From contig NC_019866.2 in the NCBI RefSeq assembly GCF_002234675.1, forward strand, positions 23,839,455 through 23,903,454: a stretch of DNA of 64,000 nucleotides. Reading direction: 5' to 3'. The notes beneath the pieces are model-generated. The model did no database searches, was not told the origin of the DNA, and saw only the letters and a program-made list of their open reading frames with translations. Shown here in pieces: positions 34,697 through 47,300 of the stretch (its first letter is position 1; every line of letters starts with the position of its first letter). The translations under genes and the position numbers were made by a program. This DNA is from Oryzias latipes. Lineage: Eukaryota; Chordata; Actinopteri; Beloniformes; Adrianichthyidae.

Positions 34697-35243
34697 ACAA
34701 CACCTATATAGTTAGTTCATTAGTTAGTTAGTAGTTATTTGTTACTGTTATTTGTTAATAAAGAATACTGGGATGTAATTATGAATTGTATTTATTTGCC
34801 GCTGGGGGATTTTGTGTTCGGCGGGGAGGGCGGGGGGGTATGACCACGACTCCTGCTGCGTCATCACCGCGGTCAAAAATCCCACACCGTCACAGCTCTG
34901 GTTTATATCTTGTCGGACAAAAAAAAAAGCGACTTCTCCGGTACCGATAGCAGAACCGTTGAGGTCAGATCTTAACAACACTGCGGTCTTGAAGAATGTT
35001 GCCCCGGGGCTCGTTCAATACCGGGGCTCAGTACTCATCCTTAGGAAAGGGGCACGGTGGAGAACAATCACCGAAGCGGTCGCTTTGCATATAGCCAAAG
35101 ACATGGTACCCTTATATACCGTGGAGAAGACGGGGTTTATAAATTTATTTAAAACCTTAGACCCCAGATATGAGCTGTATTGTTAATCCTTTAGAAAATG
35201 GTGTTATTCTCAAGGTGAATGTTTGTCTCCTTTTAGTCTAGAA

Positions 35244-35626
35244 CAGTGTTTTTCAACCTTTTTGGAGCCACGGCACACTTTAACCTTGACAAAAGTCCCG
35301 CGGCACACCAGCATCCAAAGAAAAAAAAAAAGAAACTCATAGTCTGTATTGATGTACAGCCCCTTCGCAATCTCACTTGCATTTTTGTGATAATTGTGGC
35401 AGAAAAAGCTGGAAGTTGCAGCTGTTTTTTTTTCTAAAAGATGTGATAAAAATTAAGTTTTAAAAACTGTTTGATGTGTGTTCGTTGTGATTTCAAGACA
35501 TTTAACATCGAAGACTCATTGTGCGCTGAGACACTGTCACTTTTAACCCAATGCATCATGGGTTAAAAGCCTGACCATCTCCCATGGCACACTAGTGTGC
35601 CGCGGCACACTGGTTGAAAAACACTG
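35244..35626. mobile_element. hAT-type MITE nested in the larger hAT
   Basis: A 383-bp element with ends CAGTGTTTTTCAACCTTTTT and GGTTGAAAAACACTG, flanked by the 8-bp duplication GTCTAGAA (35236-35243) / GTCTAGAC (35627-35634). It has no transposase. It inserted after the host hAT element, so it is the younger of the two. Confidence 0.85.
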
Positions 35627-35799
35627 GTCTAGACTACAAAGTGTGACATAAAACACAGCTGGGACTTTGATTCCAAGAGTGTGTTCATTTATATATTATT
35701 CATCCCAGAAATGGGGGTTACATTTGTCTTGCGTTTGATTAAATAAAAGCAAAATCTGCTTTAAGTTGTCTGCCGTTTCTACTTATTGCTTTCCTTAAG

Positions 35800-35845
35800 T
35801 GGGGGTGGTGGCGGTGGGGTGGTGGCGGTGGGGTGGGGGATTGGG
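35800..35845 (+). repeat. GGTGGC/GGTGGGG minisatellite
   Basis: Short tandem G-rich units (GGTGGCGGTGGGGTGGTGGC) inside the larger hAT; quadruplex-prone. Confidence 0.8.
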
Positions 35846-35999
35846 TAAAAATCAGAAATCGAATAAGAAAAATAAAATCTGAGATTTTATTTATTTCAAC
35901 GATTGTGTCCAAATGTTTACATGCACAACTAAAAGAAAATAAAATCAGGAATTTTTATTTTTAGGTCATGTCGCCCAGCCCTAATGCTAAACTAAATGT

Positions 36000-38560
36000 T
36001 ACTACCGTAATAGTTGTCTTGAGCAGCCGACACTCGTGCCATTTTTTCTGTGCAAATAAATGTCGTTTGTTCCTAAAATCCTGTTCATTTGGTTGATGTC
36101 CTTGGCCTGCTTGTGGAGGTGTGCCAGGGTGAGTGCTAAACTTGATAGAGGACGTTCGGATGTAGCTTACATAACACCCTGTGTCATGTTTCAATACCTC
36201 CAAATGGCTCGGCTAAGAATCATAACATAAACAAGGCAGACCATAGTGGAAAATAGTAGTTTCAGTTCTGAAAACCTCCTTTTTTTTCCAGCTCCTTCAT
36301 TTCATGTTGGGCAGTGAACCAATAAAACAGAGAGCATACTGCCACCTGATGTATGGGGAGTAACCATTTGCGTTTAGGACCAGGATCTTTGCAGTCTATG
36401 TAAGCCCCAGACAGAAAAAGGTTGGGCTTGGGGAACAACCATGATCAACATTGATTGATTGGTATTGGTGGACCATTGACTGTATATGAGAACTGGACTG
36501 AGTGAGTGTGACGTCACGCATAGAAAAGGACTATTCGCAATGTTGGTACCAGAAATTGTCAATACGCAGTGATCGGTCTTAGTCAAGATTTCTATGGCAA
36601 CCTCTCTCACCAATTAGGTGGGAACCTGTTGAAAGGTCACACCCCTACCATTTGAAAGCGATGTACATGAAATCTGACAATCAAATCCTTTGAATGAGGC
36701 CACATACACATTGGAGGCATCTGATTGGTCAGGATTCGAAGGAATGACTTACACTACAGAAAAATAAAAAGAGGACTTTCAAGAAGATGTTTAAAAGTAT
36801 CAGATCCAGAAGGGTTCTTCTGACCAATAGAATGAGTAACAGCTGTTTATTTCTCTATAGAATTCTGTGGGATTTTGGCTTCTTGGAGCCACTGGCTACT
36901 TCCTGTTTGGAATGCGAGGGGCGGAGGGGTCACTCAATCCAGTTCTTATATACGATCAATGAGGTAGACCCTAAGCTTCTCTGAGACAGCCTGTCATCTA
37001 AGCTTATGTAAACGGTAACGGCGGGGCGACATCTTTAGGGAGGTTTTGGTCCCCAGTCTCTTCGGCTGTGTTTTCTGTCACACGGATGCTCCACGGAGTC
37101 CCCAGCATGTTCCATGTGTCGTGTGAGGTGCCCTGTGTTCCTCACAGCGTCCCAGGGAGTTGTGCTGTAGGAGGTGTCGGTCCCGTGGATCCTGCAGCGC
37201 TGATGCAGTCTGTTCCCCGTCTTTGTTATTTCCGTCACATCAGGCGGCTGGCACGGGCGTGCCAGCGTGGCAGCCCAGACCATCAACGGTCCAAACGGTT
37301 GTGGATCAGGTTTTTTTTTGTTTTCTTCTACAGATCCAGATGATTAAAGTAAAGCCACCAGAAAGAAGTCATGTTGAAAGTTTGCGGGCTGAACAGACAG
37401 ACCGTGTCTGCGACCAAAAGGTGCAGCAGGAACGGCTGAATGCGGCTTTTGTGAAAAAAGCTGCATGTGATGGAGAAATGCAGCGGACACCATCCGTTAT
37501 GTAAGGACAGCTGTGTGTGTGTGTTTGTGTACATGTGTGTACATGAGAGCGCGCCTGTCAACTGTTTATGTGTGCACGCGTGTGGCGTTTTTGTAGCCGT
37601 GCGTGCACCTGTGCAGCTGGGCTCTCCATCTTCTCTCGCGCTGTTTGCTTTTTGGAGGAGGCGTCCAGGTGAATGGTTACCACGGCAGCCAGACCACCAG
37701 TTGCTAGGCAGCACTTCCTGCTCCTTTTTCACAGAGGGAGGGGGCAGGTATTTTGGGAAACACTGGAGTGAAGAGGAGGTGGCAGAGAGGTAGAAACCCA
37801 TGAAGTGAGAGGAAAGAGGCCGATTTGGATTTTGTCAGCGCGTGATACGGCTTGGTTCTGTGCTATTTTCAAAAAAGCCCTCTGCCCCCCCCCCCCCCCA
37901 TAAGCCGCGTTAGTGTCCATGCCATTAGGCTAATGGATCAGCTGGCTGGCAGGTTAGTGTCTCAAAGCTAGTTAGCCTCTTAATCTCAGAGCATACATAC
38001 ACACACAAACACACACACAGCAATTTGTTCCAGGTTTAAGATTAAGGGGTCATATTTTTCAGTCAAAGTTGCTGTGAAATGTTTTTGCATGCTAATCTAA
38101 CCAAAACTGAGCTTTGGGGTCATGTGACACTGTGGCCTCATTAACGTTAATGGTGATGTCCCAAAAGTCACAGCTGTACTTGTCTGTTTTCTCTACGAAG
38201 ATGCACTTTTCCAGTCCGTTCAGCTTAAAATAGATGCATCGTCAGCGTTTTTTCCTTTCAGTTTGTTTCTCAGCAACTTTTAATGGCAGATGTGAGGTCG
38301 ATGCATCATACACAGACCGCTCCGTCAGTTATGTACCATCATGTCCTGTTTAATATTTGTGCTGTCGTACCATTAATTTTGTGTGTGATTAATTCATTAT
38401 AAATTGGAATTAATTTATTTTCAATCTCACGTAATAGTTGCTGTGAAAAGCCTCATTTTGAGGTATTTTCATCTAGATTTGTATGTATGTTGATCAGTAA
38501 AGGTCAACATACAATTTAAAAAGTGACTTAGTGAAGATTTCATTATTGACATTTGAGAAT
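36000..38560. other. Intergenic, no gene seen
   Basis: Repetitive and mixed sequence. 36360-36620 and 41400-41560 carry short motifs shared with 48880-49200 (TGTATATGAGAACTGG, CATATACAGCCCATG) from an unclassified dispersed repeat. A poly-C run lies at 37886-37899. No intact gene was recognised. Confidence 0.35.
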
Positions 38561-38579
38561 AAAACGACTGGGCACATTT

Positions 38580-38960
38580 GGTTTGTTTAAAGGGAACCAT
38601 AGCTTGTTTCCCCCCAATATTCTGAAACAAATATTCAGTCTGAATAGACCAAAGCGGACCCTGGTCCGGGACCAGGACCCATCGTCTCAGGTGGTCTCAG
38701 TTTCGTTTCAAATTGGACTGCGCTTCGGTTTGCTCCCTCAGTCTGAAAAGGCACCATGCTTGGAGCATAACAACAACAAAACGGCCAACGTAGAGTTGCT
38801 TTGCCCTGCCCTCATAATTCCTGGCCAATGACTAAAGAGATCTTTAGTCAGGTGGTCAGGATAGTCCGCCGGACGGCAGACTGAATACAGACCAAACACA
38901 AGGTTCAAGACTCGGTCCGGATCAAATGATTTTGTTGGACTGAAAGAATCGTATAGTCTG
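38580..38960. repeat. Dispersed repeat pair, member 1
   Basis: AAAGGGAACCATAGCTTGTTT through GACCCTGGTCCGGGACCAGG and CGGTTTGCTCCCTCAGTCTG. The second, diverged member is at 39297-39640. It resembles a MITE pair; ends are not clear. Confidence 0.45.
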
Positions 38961-39296
38961 AATACTGGAAATACATATTTTTATGTACAGACAATAAAAA
39001 ATTATAATTCTAAATGTCTTTACCAAGATCAGGTACAACACTTTTTACTTAAGTAAGGCGGAGGCGTGCTGCAAGGCCGTTCCTGAGGAGGCGACAGCTA
39101 AGAAGGTACACTAATAAGTGTTAATGACCTGTAGACTGTCAGAAAAAACGATGTTAGAAGGAATATGTATCACATTAAGAGTTGTTTTATTGAGCCTGCA
39201 TTCAACAGACCAGATTTCAATGAGTTGCTGTGTCTCATCGTTGCTCCACTACTTTTTCACATCACATGACGACTGGCTACGGTGGTGAAATTTAGG

Positions 39297-39640
39297 TTGT
39301 GTTCAGACGGGACACATTTGGTCCGCATAAAGTGAACCAGAGTTTGTTTCCCCTAATAATCCAGAACAAATTTCCAGCCTGAATGAACCCTAGGGTTCGG
39401 GACCTGGACCTGCTCTCTGACCCATCTTTTAAGGTGATCTCTGTTCGTTTCCAAGCTTCGGTTCGCTCTGAGATCCCTCAGTCTGAATACAATCCGTCCT
39501 CAGAGCAGAGCAACTGAACCAAAACGGCCACCGTAGCCGACGTAAACAGAGTAGGAATGTAGCAACAAATGGACAGAAAAAAGCGTCTGACTGTTTATTT
39601 ATCAGAGCTGAAAACGCTTTGTACATGCTTTCTTATCTTG
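39297..39640. repeat. Dispersed repeat pair, member 2
   Basis: GTGTTCAGACGGGACACATT, GGTTCGGGACCTGGACC and GGTTCGCTCTGAGATCC parallel the copy at 38580 in order and orientation. Confidence 0.45.
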
Positions 39641-40394
39641 AGGAACAATTGACTGATCCACTGACTGATCAGTAGGTAGAGGCTGGTCCCCATGTTATCC
39701 TACCTTTCAATGTAACTATTGTCAGGCCCTGTTATTCTGTTACAATACAGCTATGTCACCATACTGTTTGTTTCTCTGATGTGCCAACATCATCTTATTA
39801 TACCCACTCACATGCTCGCCTTCCAAGGTTAACCCAAGGCTAGCCTTAGCGAATCACCTGCCTCCACCTGTGCCTCTCCTCCTCACTCACTCTAACCGCC
39901 CTCATGTCCTCCATCACTATACCCGTGAACCTCCTCTTTGGTCTTTTTTTTAGGCCTCTATCCTGGTAGCTCCGACCTCAGCATCCTTTTACCGACATCA
40001 TCACTGTTCCTCCTGTCAACGTGTCCAAACCGTCTCCATCTGCTTCCCTGCATTTATGTCCCGACCATCTACCGTTCGTCTGATGGATTCGTTCCTAAAC
40101 CTGTCCATCCTGGTCTCTCTGCTCCGTCTGCGTGTTTAGCAGGTTCGGTGTCAGCAAGCTTCAGGCAGTCCGTTTCGTCTCTAAGCATTCACTTTTATCA
40201 TGACAAAAGGAGGCTCTGGCCACGCCTCATTTGACAGCAGCATGCAGGAATAGATTAGGAGGAAACTGAACAGCATCGGGCCCCTGAGGTGCTCCAGAGG
40301 TACTGACCATGTCCTCAGGCACAATTCTTCAGCCTAACCAAGTGTTTCCTGTTGTCAAGGAGTCGTATCTAATATGTTCTGGGGACTCTGTATG

Positions 40395-40645
40395 GAAAGG
40401 TTTTGTTTGAACACTTGTATTTGGGGATGATGATGGATCTTTTTGAAAAACCTTTGAGTGAGAAAGATGATGATGTTGAGGCTGAAGAAGATGGTGGTTC
40501 TGATTGAACATCTGTAACTGATGGAGCTGAACATCTGTAAGTATCAACGATGATGCAGTGGAACATCTGTAACTATGGATGATGACGAAGGAGGTTGAAC
40601 ACCTGTAACTGAAGATGATGATGATGATGATGAAGAAGATGAGCA
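40395..40645 (+). repeat. Degenerate minisatellite with GATGAT tracts
   Basis: Three or four copies of GAACATCTGTAACT spaced by GATGATG runs, ending in (GAT)n at about 40612-40632. Confidence 0.7.
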
Positions 40646-42222
40646 TCTTTTATTTCCTCTACTTTGAAAATTTAATCTATTTTATGGACATCCTGGTCAT
40701 CACAATCACCACAGAAACAGCAGATGTTTCTTAAAAAACTGCTTACAAGGTCAGCACTAAAAATAAATAAATGCCCAAAGACAACATGGGGGGGGGGGGG
40801 GGTCAGCAGGTCAGGGGGGTCTGATGATGAGCTGATAGGATAACAGGCCAACAGCTCTGAAGTTGAACTTCCATCCGTGGATTACTAGGGCTTGGTGTCA
40901 AAATTGGATGATATCCTTTTTGTTATTCTTTACTCTCTGTTACATTACATTATAATGGAGGAGCTTAACAGTAGCCTTATATTCTTTTTTGTAAATAATT
41001 AACATTATAATCCACTTAGAAGCTCAAAACATTGATGTGGCATGATATAGGCCCTTTAACACTTTTTCCATGTGACATTGATGGTCAAAAGAACTGCAGA
41101 TATGAAGAATTGTTCACCTTTTTTTTTTAACGCCCCTGTTGTCATTACAAGTGACCCCTGTGCCGTTGCTGTGGTGACCCCTGATGGGACATGCCGAAAG
41201 GTGAACAACATATTAAACTCTGATGTCTCCTGACCAGCCAAAACAAAGCTCCAAGCACGTTTGGCATTTTGACTGGAGTCTATTCTGTCAACTTCAGCGC
41301 CCTAAAAAATTGGCAGTTGGGTGAGGCAAAGTAAAGTGAGTTTAGTTGAGTTAATAAAAGCAAAATAGAACAAAAAAAGACTGCATAGATGTTTATTTTA
41401 TGGTGTAAAGTTGGTCCTTTTAACATGGGAGTCACTAAGTGCTTCCTTTTGAAACCAGCCTCCGGTGGTCATTTGCGGAGCTGCAGCCTTTGCCACTTCC
41501 TGGTTGGCTTTATATTTAAGAATGAAAGTTGTGGATCCGTATTTCTCTTCTGTTTGGGTTGGATCAGTGGACCCAATGCACAAAGCACGTGACTGCAGGT
41601 AAATGTCTGTAGCGTGCACGCTCATGGTAAATCTATGCTCAAAGAACACCTGCAAACGTGAGTTATTTTTGAATCAAACTTTATCAGATCTGGTACACAA
41701 AGAACCGCGACAAAACATTCCCTCAACCACAAAGTGACGCATCTGCAGGATCTGCCTGGAGCTCCTGTTTGCAGCTGTGAGCAGTCAGACGGCTTTTTTA
41801 GATTCTGTGCCGCCTCCTCTCCTTTGACCGGGACGTTTTCCAGAGAGAGGAAGAGGAGGTCAGAGGAAGAGGAGGTGTGTGGATTTTTACTGCATTCAGA
41901 CGTAGCAGCAGTTTTAAGAGTGGAGTAGGATGATGCTTGTGACACCTGCTGGTGTCCTGGAAAGTAAGGAATCTGAAAATCTGCAGGAAAATGACTGGAA
42001 GGGTAATTCTAGCCAAGTAAAATCAGTTTTTAATGAAATGGAGAATTAGAAGGTCTCTCAAAGCTTCATGCAGCTGGAGGTCCTTCAGATCTTCGTCCCA
42101 CTGACTAGCTGACAGTCTATAATGCGGTTGTCATGGTTACAGTTATAGTACACAAACGCAGCAGTGTAACTCCAGGGGTGGATGCGTCTGGAATAGAAAT
42201 GCAGAGATGAGTCATCCGCTGC

Positions 42223-42228
<6 letters not shown>

Positions 42229-42266
<38 letters not shown>

Positions 42267-42283
42267 TGCATGCATGCATGCAT
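42229..42283 (+). repeat. (AC)n-(ATGC)n microsatellite
   Basis: About 17 AC units followed by five ATGC units. Confidence 0.95.
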
Positions 42284-42315
42284 GCCTACACAAAAACACA
42301 CACATATACATCAGA

Positions 42316-42440
42316 GCGGTTGCTTTGTGTCTCCACCTTCAGACTGGGAGGTTGTAGGTTCAAATCCTTGGTTAGATTATTAAAAATCTGGTTTTCGTTT
42401 TCGGCCGTGACTGCAGCTCAATGCTTCCCCCCAAGACACA
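42316..42440 (+). mobile_element. SINE head fragment
   Basis: GAGCGGTTGCTTTGTGTCTCC with a B-box-like GGTTCAAATCC at 42357-42367. tRNA-derived, truncated at the 3' side. Confidence 0.45.
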
Positions 42441-42516
42441 CCCGGGTCTGTGACAACTCGACCCGAACGCACACAAATGCATGCATGCACACCTGTTTGA
42501 CGTGTGGGACACTGTT

Positions 42517-42930
42517 TTAAAGTCTCACTCTGATCAGCTTTTGATCTGTTTTTCAAAGTGTTTGTTTTTTTTAAATTATGATGATGATGTATTTAGCCAA
42601 AATAAAAAAAAAAAAAACAGTTTTTGTTTTGGGTTTTTAGGACATAGTTTGTGCAGAGCCGCAGGAGTTTAACAGAAATTCACCTCTGAGTCGTGGAGCG
42701 TCCAGTTCTGATCCAGATTCCAGCTCAGACGAGGAAAAACAAACACGTTCATGGATCTGTTTGTCTGCAGGCGGATGCATCAGAATGGAGCGGAGCAGGG
42801 AGCTTATGGTTTCCAACAGCCTTTTCTTATTCTGCTCACAATGATTTGAATAAAGAAAAACTCGAAACCAGAATGTTTCTACATCATCAGGAAAATGCCA
42901 CAAGAAGACGTTAAAAACATGGGCTTAATG
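42517..42930 (+). repeat. TTAAAGTC-type MITE, copy 2
   Basis: TTAAAGTCTCACTCTGATCA start and GGACATAGTTTGTGCAGAGC, ATTCACCTCTGAG blocks match the element at 24890. Confidence 0.55.
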
Positions 42931-43379
42931 CTGTGTGTGTTTGAGACGATGACATGTTTGACCATCAGGTAAACTGAATTCTGGATGTGGTTCTGACAGT
43001 CTGGACTTGAAGTTGTTGGATGTTTGACGGTCGTCTTCTCAGGGAGGTTCAGAAGTGTCGGTTCTCCTTGGTTCTGCGTCAAACCCTCCCCGTGGAACAT
43101 CTGTCAGCCCTGCTCCTCCAGACCCTGTCTTCCGGGTTTTGATTGGACCAGGTGTGTATGTTAGTGTTTGTTCTGGTGAGTCTCGGCAGACCCATGGCAT
43201 TCGTGGAGCCCCGCCCACTCCGCTTGGATTGGTAGAGGATCTTGTAGAGATGCGGGGCAGAAAACCCTCCGCCCCCACGTCTCAGTCACACCCCAGCGCT
43301 GCAGGGTTTTTGTGTGCTCGCTGTGTCTCTCTCTCTCTCTCTTCCCTGGTCTATTTTTGTCTTTGGCTCCTCCCCCTCA

Positions 43380-44200
43380 CTAACGAGCTATTTTAAAATT
43401 CAACCCCCGCATCCCCACAATGCCACAGCAGCCAAGAAGTAAAAGAGTACGTCTTCTGACACTCTGAAATCAGAAGGTTTGTTGTCGGCGTCCCTCCTCC
43501 CTCCCTCCCTGTGCTTCATTCAGCTCCCCCCCCCCGTCAGTGAGGGTGGTGCTGAACCGCCCGCAGCTCCTGGTTGCAGTCGGAGCTTCTCTGTCGGAGC
43601 GGCGGCTGGAGGATGGAGGGCTGTTGCTGAAGTCCCACTCGTCTCCCTCTCCTGTCATTCTCCCAGCTCTTTGTTCTAATTTTGGAAACATGGAACCTCG
43701 GAGAGCGCTCTCCCAAAGCTATTTTCGTCCTTGCTCCTCCTCCTCCTCTCCCCCTTCTCCTCCTCTCCCCCTTGTTTTTCGGGAGAACAGGACTCTCTAG
43801 CTCCGTTTCTTGGTCGCGCGGCAGAGAGTCCGTCTTTGCTGCTGCCGGTTGGGAATTTTTTTTGCTTGTTTGTGGAACTGCAACTTTCCTCCTGCGGCTG
43901 AAGCGGCTTCCTGAACGCACCGCTGCAGGTCCGCCTCTCAGGAGCCAGATTTGTGCCAGGATCAGGGTGATCCATGCTCTTACCTCAGAGAGGACTTCCT
44001 GGAAGCGCGGGATAGGAGGATTTGTCTCAGGTGATGGTGACCGGCGCCAGAGCCTGCGGCTTGGGAGCTGTCACAGCGTTGCAGGCTGCTCAGTCCCAAG
44101 TCGGCGTGATGGGGTCTCTGTGAAGGGGTGCTTCCTGAACTGTAGCAGCGGCTCTTGTCCTGGCACGCGGCTGCAGCCGCCCGTGTCAGGACTGTGCGCC
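43380..44200 (+). promoter_or_regulatory. hdac5: hdac5 proximal promoter / 5' UTR region
   Basis: GC- and pyrimidine-rich sequence directly upstream of the hdac5 start codon, with several CT-rich blocks (43490-43520, 43730-43780). The transcription start is not resolved. The frame of the hdac5 ATG stays open for 173 codons back to an ATG at 43682, which I treat as UTR because the upstream peptide is low-complexity and unlike class IIa HDACs. Confidence 0.45.
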
Positions 44201-44315
44201 ATGTTGCAGACCATCTATGAGACGGATTCTTGCTTTTCCTCTGCAGACGGCCGCCAGCAGCCTCTGCAGCTCCTGAGTGGCAAACAGGGCTCCAGCGCAG
44301 CCATGCCCATCGCTG
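44201..44315 (+). CDS. hdac5: hdac5 exon 1 (start codon)
   Basis: Codes residues 1-38, [14 protein letters not shown] to SSAAMPIA, ending in phase 1 at GCTG|GTGAGTC. Downstream of the ATG the sequence aligns loosely with the mammalian N-terminus (DG...PLQLL...PIA before VAEVK). The ATG has a G at -3. An in-frame ATG upstream at 43682 has a stronger context but an implausible peptide. Confidence 0.75.
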
Positions 44316-47300
44316 GTGAGTCATCTGTGGGGAAGCGAGGAGGGGAGGGGGTGTTAATAAATAATTTAGGCTGTCTGTAAGAGAAGAAACCCTTTTTCTT
44401 TGTGTCCATGGAGGACGGGCTGGCGCTGGAGTGCAGGGAAAGTTTCTGGTTGAAGTGAGCGGGACTCATGAGGGAGGCTGCAGCTGCAGATGGAGGTCAG
44501 GGCTGCTGGTCGGTGGGGCGGAGAACCAGCTTCAGGTGGTGGAGTCTGCAGGAATGCAGCATGTTTTTGGATGCACCAGCATGTCAGTGTGGGGAGGAGT
44601 TTGAAATCAGACAACAGACCGACCGGCTGTTTGTTTGTAAACAACAGTGGGGGGAGGCGGGGTTCGATCTGGATCTGTTTGATCTTCTGGAAAGGAAAGG
44701 GAAAGTATGAAATCAGGAAGGGAGGAAGGTCAGATTCAGTCTGATGCTCCATGCCAGGAGTCACCGACCCTCTTCCTCGTCGGCCACCGCCACGTTTGTT
44801 TTGCATCTTCAGGCTCACCTGATCAGGTGAGCCTGAAGATGCAAAACAAACGTGGCGGCTGACAGGGCTGGTAAACCCTGATCCACGCCAAAGCTTGGTG
44901 CTTCCTCCGCTGTGTTGATGAGGACAGGGTCTTCTTCACTTCACTAGTTTTCTTTTGTGCAGTAGCGTTTGGCGTCACGGTCTCTGTGTGTGTCTTGGGT
45001 CTGGAAAGGGACCGGGTTGTTATTCCTTTGTGTTTGGATCTCTGATTGGTTCCTAGAAAACTCAAATGGTGGTTTGCATGTTGGGAACCGCCTGTTGGTA
45101 TCAACTGGTGGTCTGTGGCTCCTCCCACTGCACCATCAGCACCTCTGCAGGTTTTTTTTATCCTCAACGAGATGAGTTGACATCCTTTCTTTGTGCGTTT
45201 TTCCCCCCTTTTGTGCAAATGTTACATTAGATATACCCAGTGAGCCGAATCAGGTTGGAACATTTGCAGTGCATCTCACTGGGTTTCCGTGTTTCTGCTG
45301 GTTGTGTGGCTCCTTGAAACATCCATGCTTGTTAACTGGTGGTTTGTCAGTAAAATACATTGGATTAAAGGTTCAAAGTTGTTGTGAAAAACTGGAGCTT
45401 TAAAGGGTACAAACAACAGGAAGCATTTAGAGATGCAGGATATTCTGACGAAGACAGCGGGGGTCTCTGGAGCGTCGAAGGCCCCTCAGACTTCTTCTAC
45501 GGTCACAATCAGTCCAGCGGGGGTCACAAAGGTCGAGTCACAGTTCCGTGACTCGTCTCTGAACTTGTGCAATGACAGAAGAGGTTCATCTTTGTCATTA
45601 GCAGTTGTGGATGATCTGGATGAAGTTCCTGCAGAGGCCAACAGGATTCTCAGCTGTGGAAAGTCTCTTCTTCAGGGTGAAGTGCAGCTGCATCAAACGT
45701 CCTTCGTGGTGAATCCTGCTCTCATGCCTCTTATGCCTTATTGTTGAGGGTCTTACAGGTGGGGCGGGACTGCTGCTCTGTCAGAGGAGCTGCTGCTCGG
45801 AGGGGTCTGGTCGGCACATACATTATTGGTCCATCAGACACTTGATGAAGACTTTAATTCTGAAAAATGAAATAGAAAAATCAAAAGCTGCATTACAGAT
45901 TCCATTCTTTTGTTAAATTTGATATTTATTTCTTATTAGTTCTTTAAATCCATAGTTAGTTTGGGTAGAAAACAATTTGATCAGATAAAGTAAATCCTTA
46001 ATTTGCTTTACATCACTAGTTATGAGAAACCTCTTTTTGATTTCTCTACAAAAATGGTTTTAGATGGAAAAATGAAGAAAGGAAATTAATTTTAATAGAA
46101 TCGGAAGATGAGCTTTTTAAGACCAAACCTAACGAATTTATAATTAACTTTAAAGTCTCTCTCCGCTCATCTTTTCCGTCCCCAGTGGTCTTTTAATTGG
46201 GATGATCCTGTTTTTAGGCAAAAGCCAAAAACCCGTGTTGTTTTCTAGGACGTAGTTTCTGCAGAGCGGCAGGCGCTCATTAGAAATTCACCTCTGACCT
46301 GTGGGCGGGACCATTTGCAGGGGCGGAGCAGTGGACTTGTGGCCTGTTAGCGTAGTTTCTATGTTCCACATACGGGCCTTTTATTTTGGTCTTTGGGTCA
46401 TTTTGGGGTCTTTAACGGAAAGGCTCTGTGAAAACAGTCATCCTGTCCCTGTTGGGGTCACGGGGCTGCTGGAGCCTATCCTGGCCACGTGCGGGTGAAG
46501 GCAGGGGACGTCCTGGACAGGTCGCCAGTCTGTCGCAGGGCCCTGTGAAAACAAATGTTTACATGTCAACCAACACATGCTTGGAAACGTTCTCATGTGG
46601 AATCTCCATAGAATTCCAATATTGGACCTCCGTGTATTTTACCCGCTGATGATGATAAAGCTCTTCATAAATCTGTGAGTGTAGACGATAATGTCCTCGT
46701 TGGAGGTAACAATCAAAAAAAGTGACGTTTCTGCAGGGAGTCAGTAGATCGATGGGACAGCAGCTGGAGCCGGCCCTCAGTAGCTGAACGCAGCTGCGTG
46801 CCAGCACCCTTCTCTTCACGTTTAATCCTGACTGAAGAGTCCGCACAGGCGTGAAGGTTGGTTCTGTGCAGCGCCGTCACCAAGCAGCGAGCGCCTGGCT
46901 CGGCCGCCTCTCTGAGCATGTGTTTACCGGGCTATAAATGTCCCCGTTTGACGTCAGACGCTGGCTGCCGAGGAATGCTGCCCGCTCTCCAAACACACTC
47001 CTGTGCACACGCTCGCACCGCAGACGCACACACACTCCGTAGGTGTGTGAGTGGGAGCGGGGGGGGCATGTGCGTCACTGAGAAACGCCGCAATGTTTGC
47101 TCAGGTAATTCAAATGTGAGTAGCTGCACACTGGAAGAAACACACATGTGTTTGTGCGCTGATGGGGGGCCCAGAAGCAGCTGTGCTCGGCGCGGCCCCC
47201 TCAGAGAGGCTCTGTCCGAGCAGCTCGCAGAGGTCGGGGGTCAGCCTTTTCTCTTAGTCACTCCTAATTGACTTTGTAAGAAAACGAGATCCTTCCCTCT

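Larger units (their letters stand above)
33994..35186 (+). pseudogene. hAT transposase remnants with BED finger
   Basis: The first piece (33994-34260) reads SVVWTWYGFTATDVEEE, then CNICLKPIAVKGSSTTNLFQHL: a BED-type zinc finger with Cx2C and Hx4C ligands. A run of 14-15 C sits just before the first Cys. The second piece (about 35062-35186) reads TITEAVALHIAKDMVPLY, TVEKTGFINLF, KTLDPRYELYC and stop, the hAT region that normally follows the BED domain. The two are separated by array DNA and are no longer a single protein. Confidence 0.8.
33897..35983 (+). mobile_element. hAT transposon, internally deleted, 2.09 kb
   Basis: Inverted ends TAGGCCTGGGCGA and TCGCCCAGCCCTA are flanked by an 8-bp target duplication, ATGCTAAG (33889-33896) and ATGCTAAA (35984-35991), the size expected for hAT. 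Inside are a BED zinc finger at the 5' side and a short piece of transposase at the 3' side, separated by a long ACTC array. Most of the transposase, including its dimerisation region, is missing, so it cannot move by itself. A second hAT element is inserted at 35244-35626. Confidence 0.85.

Noticed and set aside
34092..34715. Long THSL-repeat open frames as genes
   Set aside because: They are translations of the ACTC microsatellite, which is open in all plus frames.
44787..44858. microRNA hairpin
   Set aside because: The stem is perfect with no terminal loop or mismatches, unlike a pre-miRNA, and the whole is better described as a palindrome.
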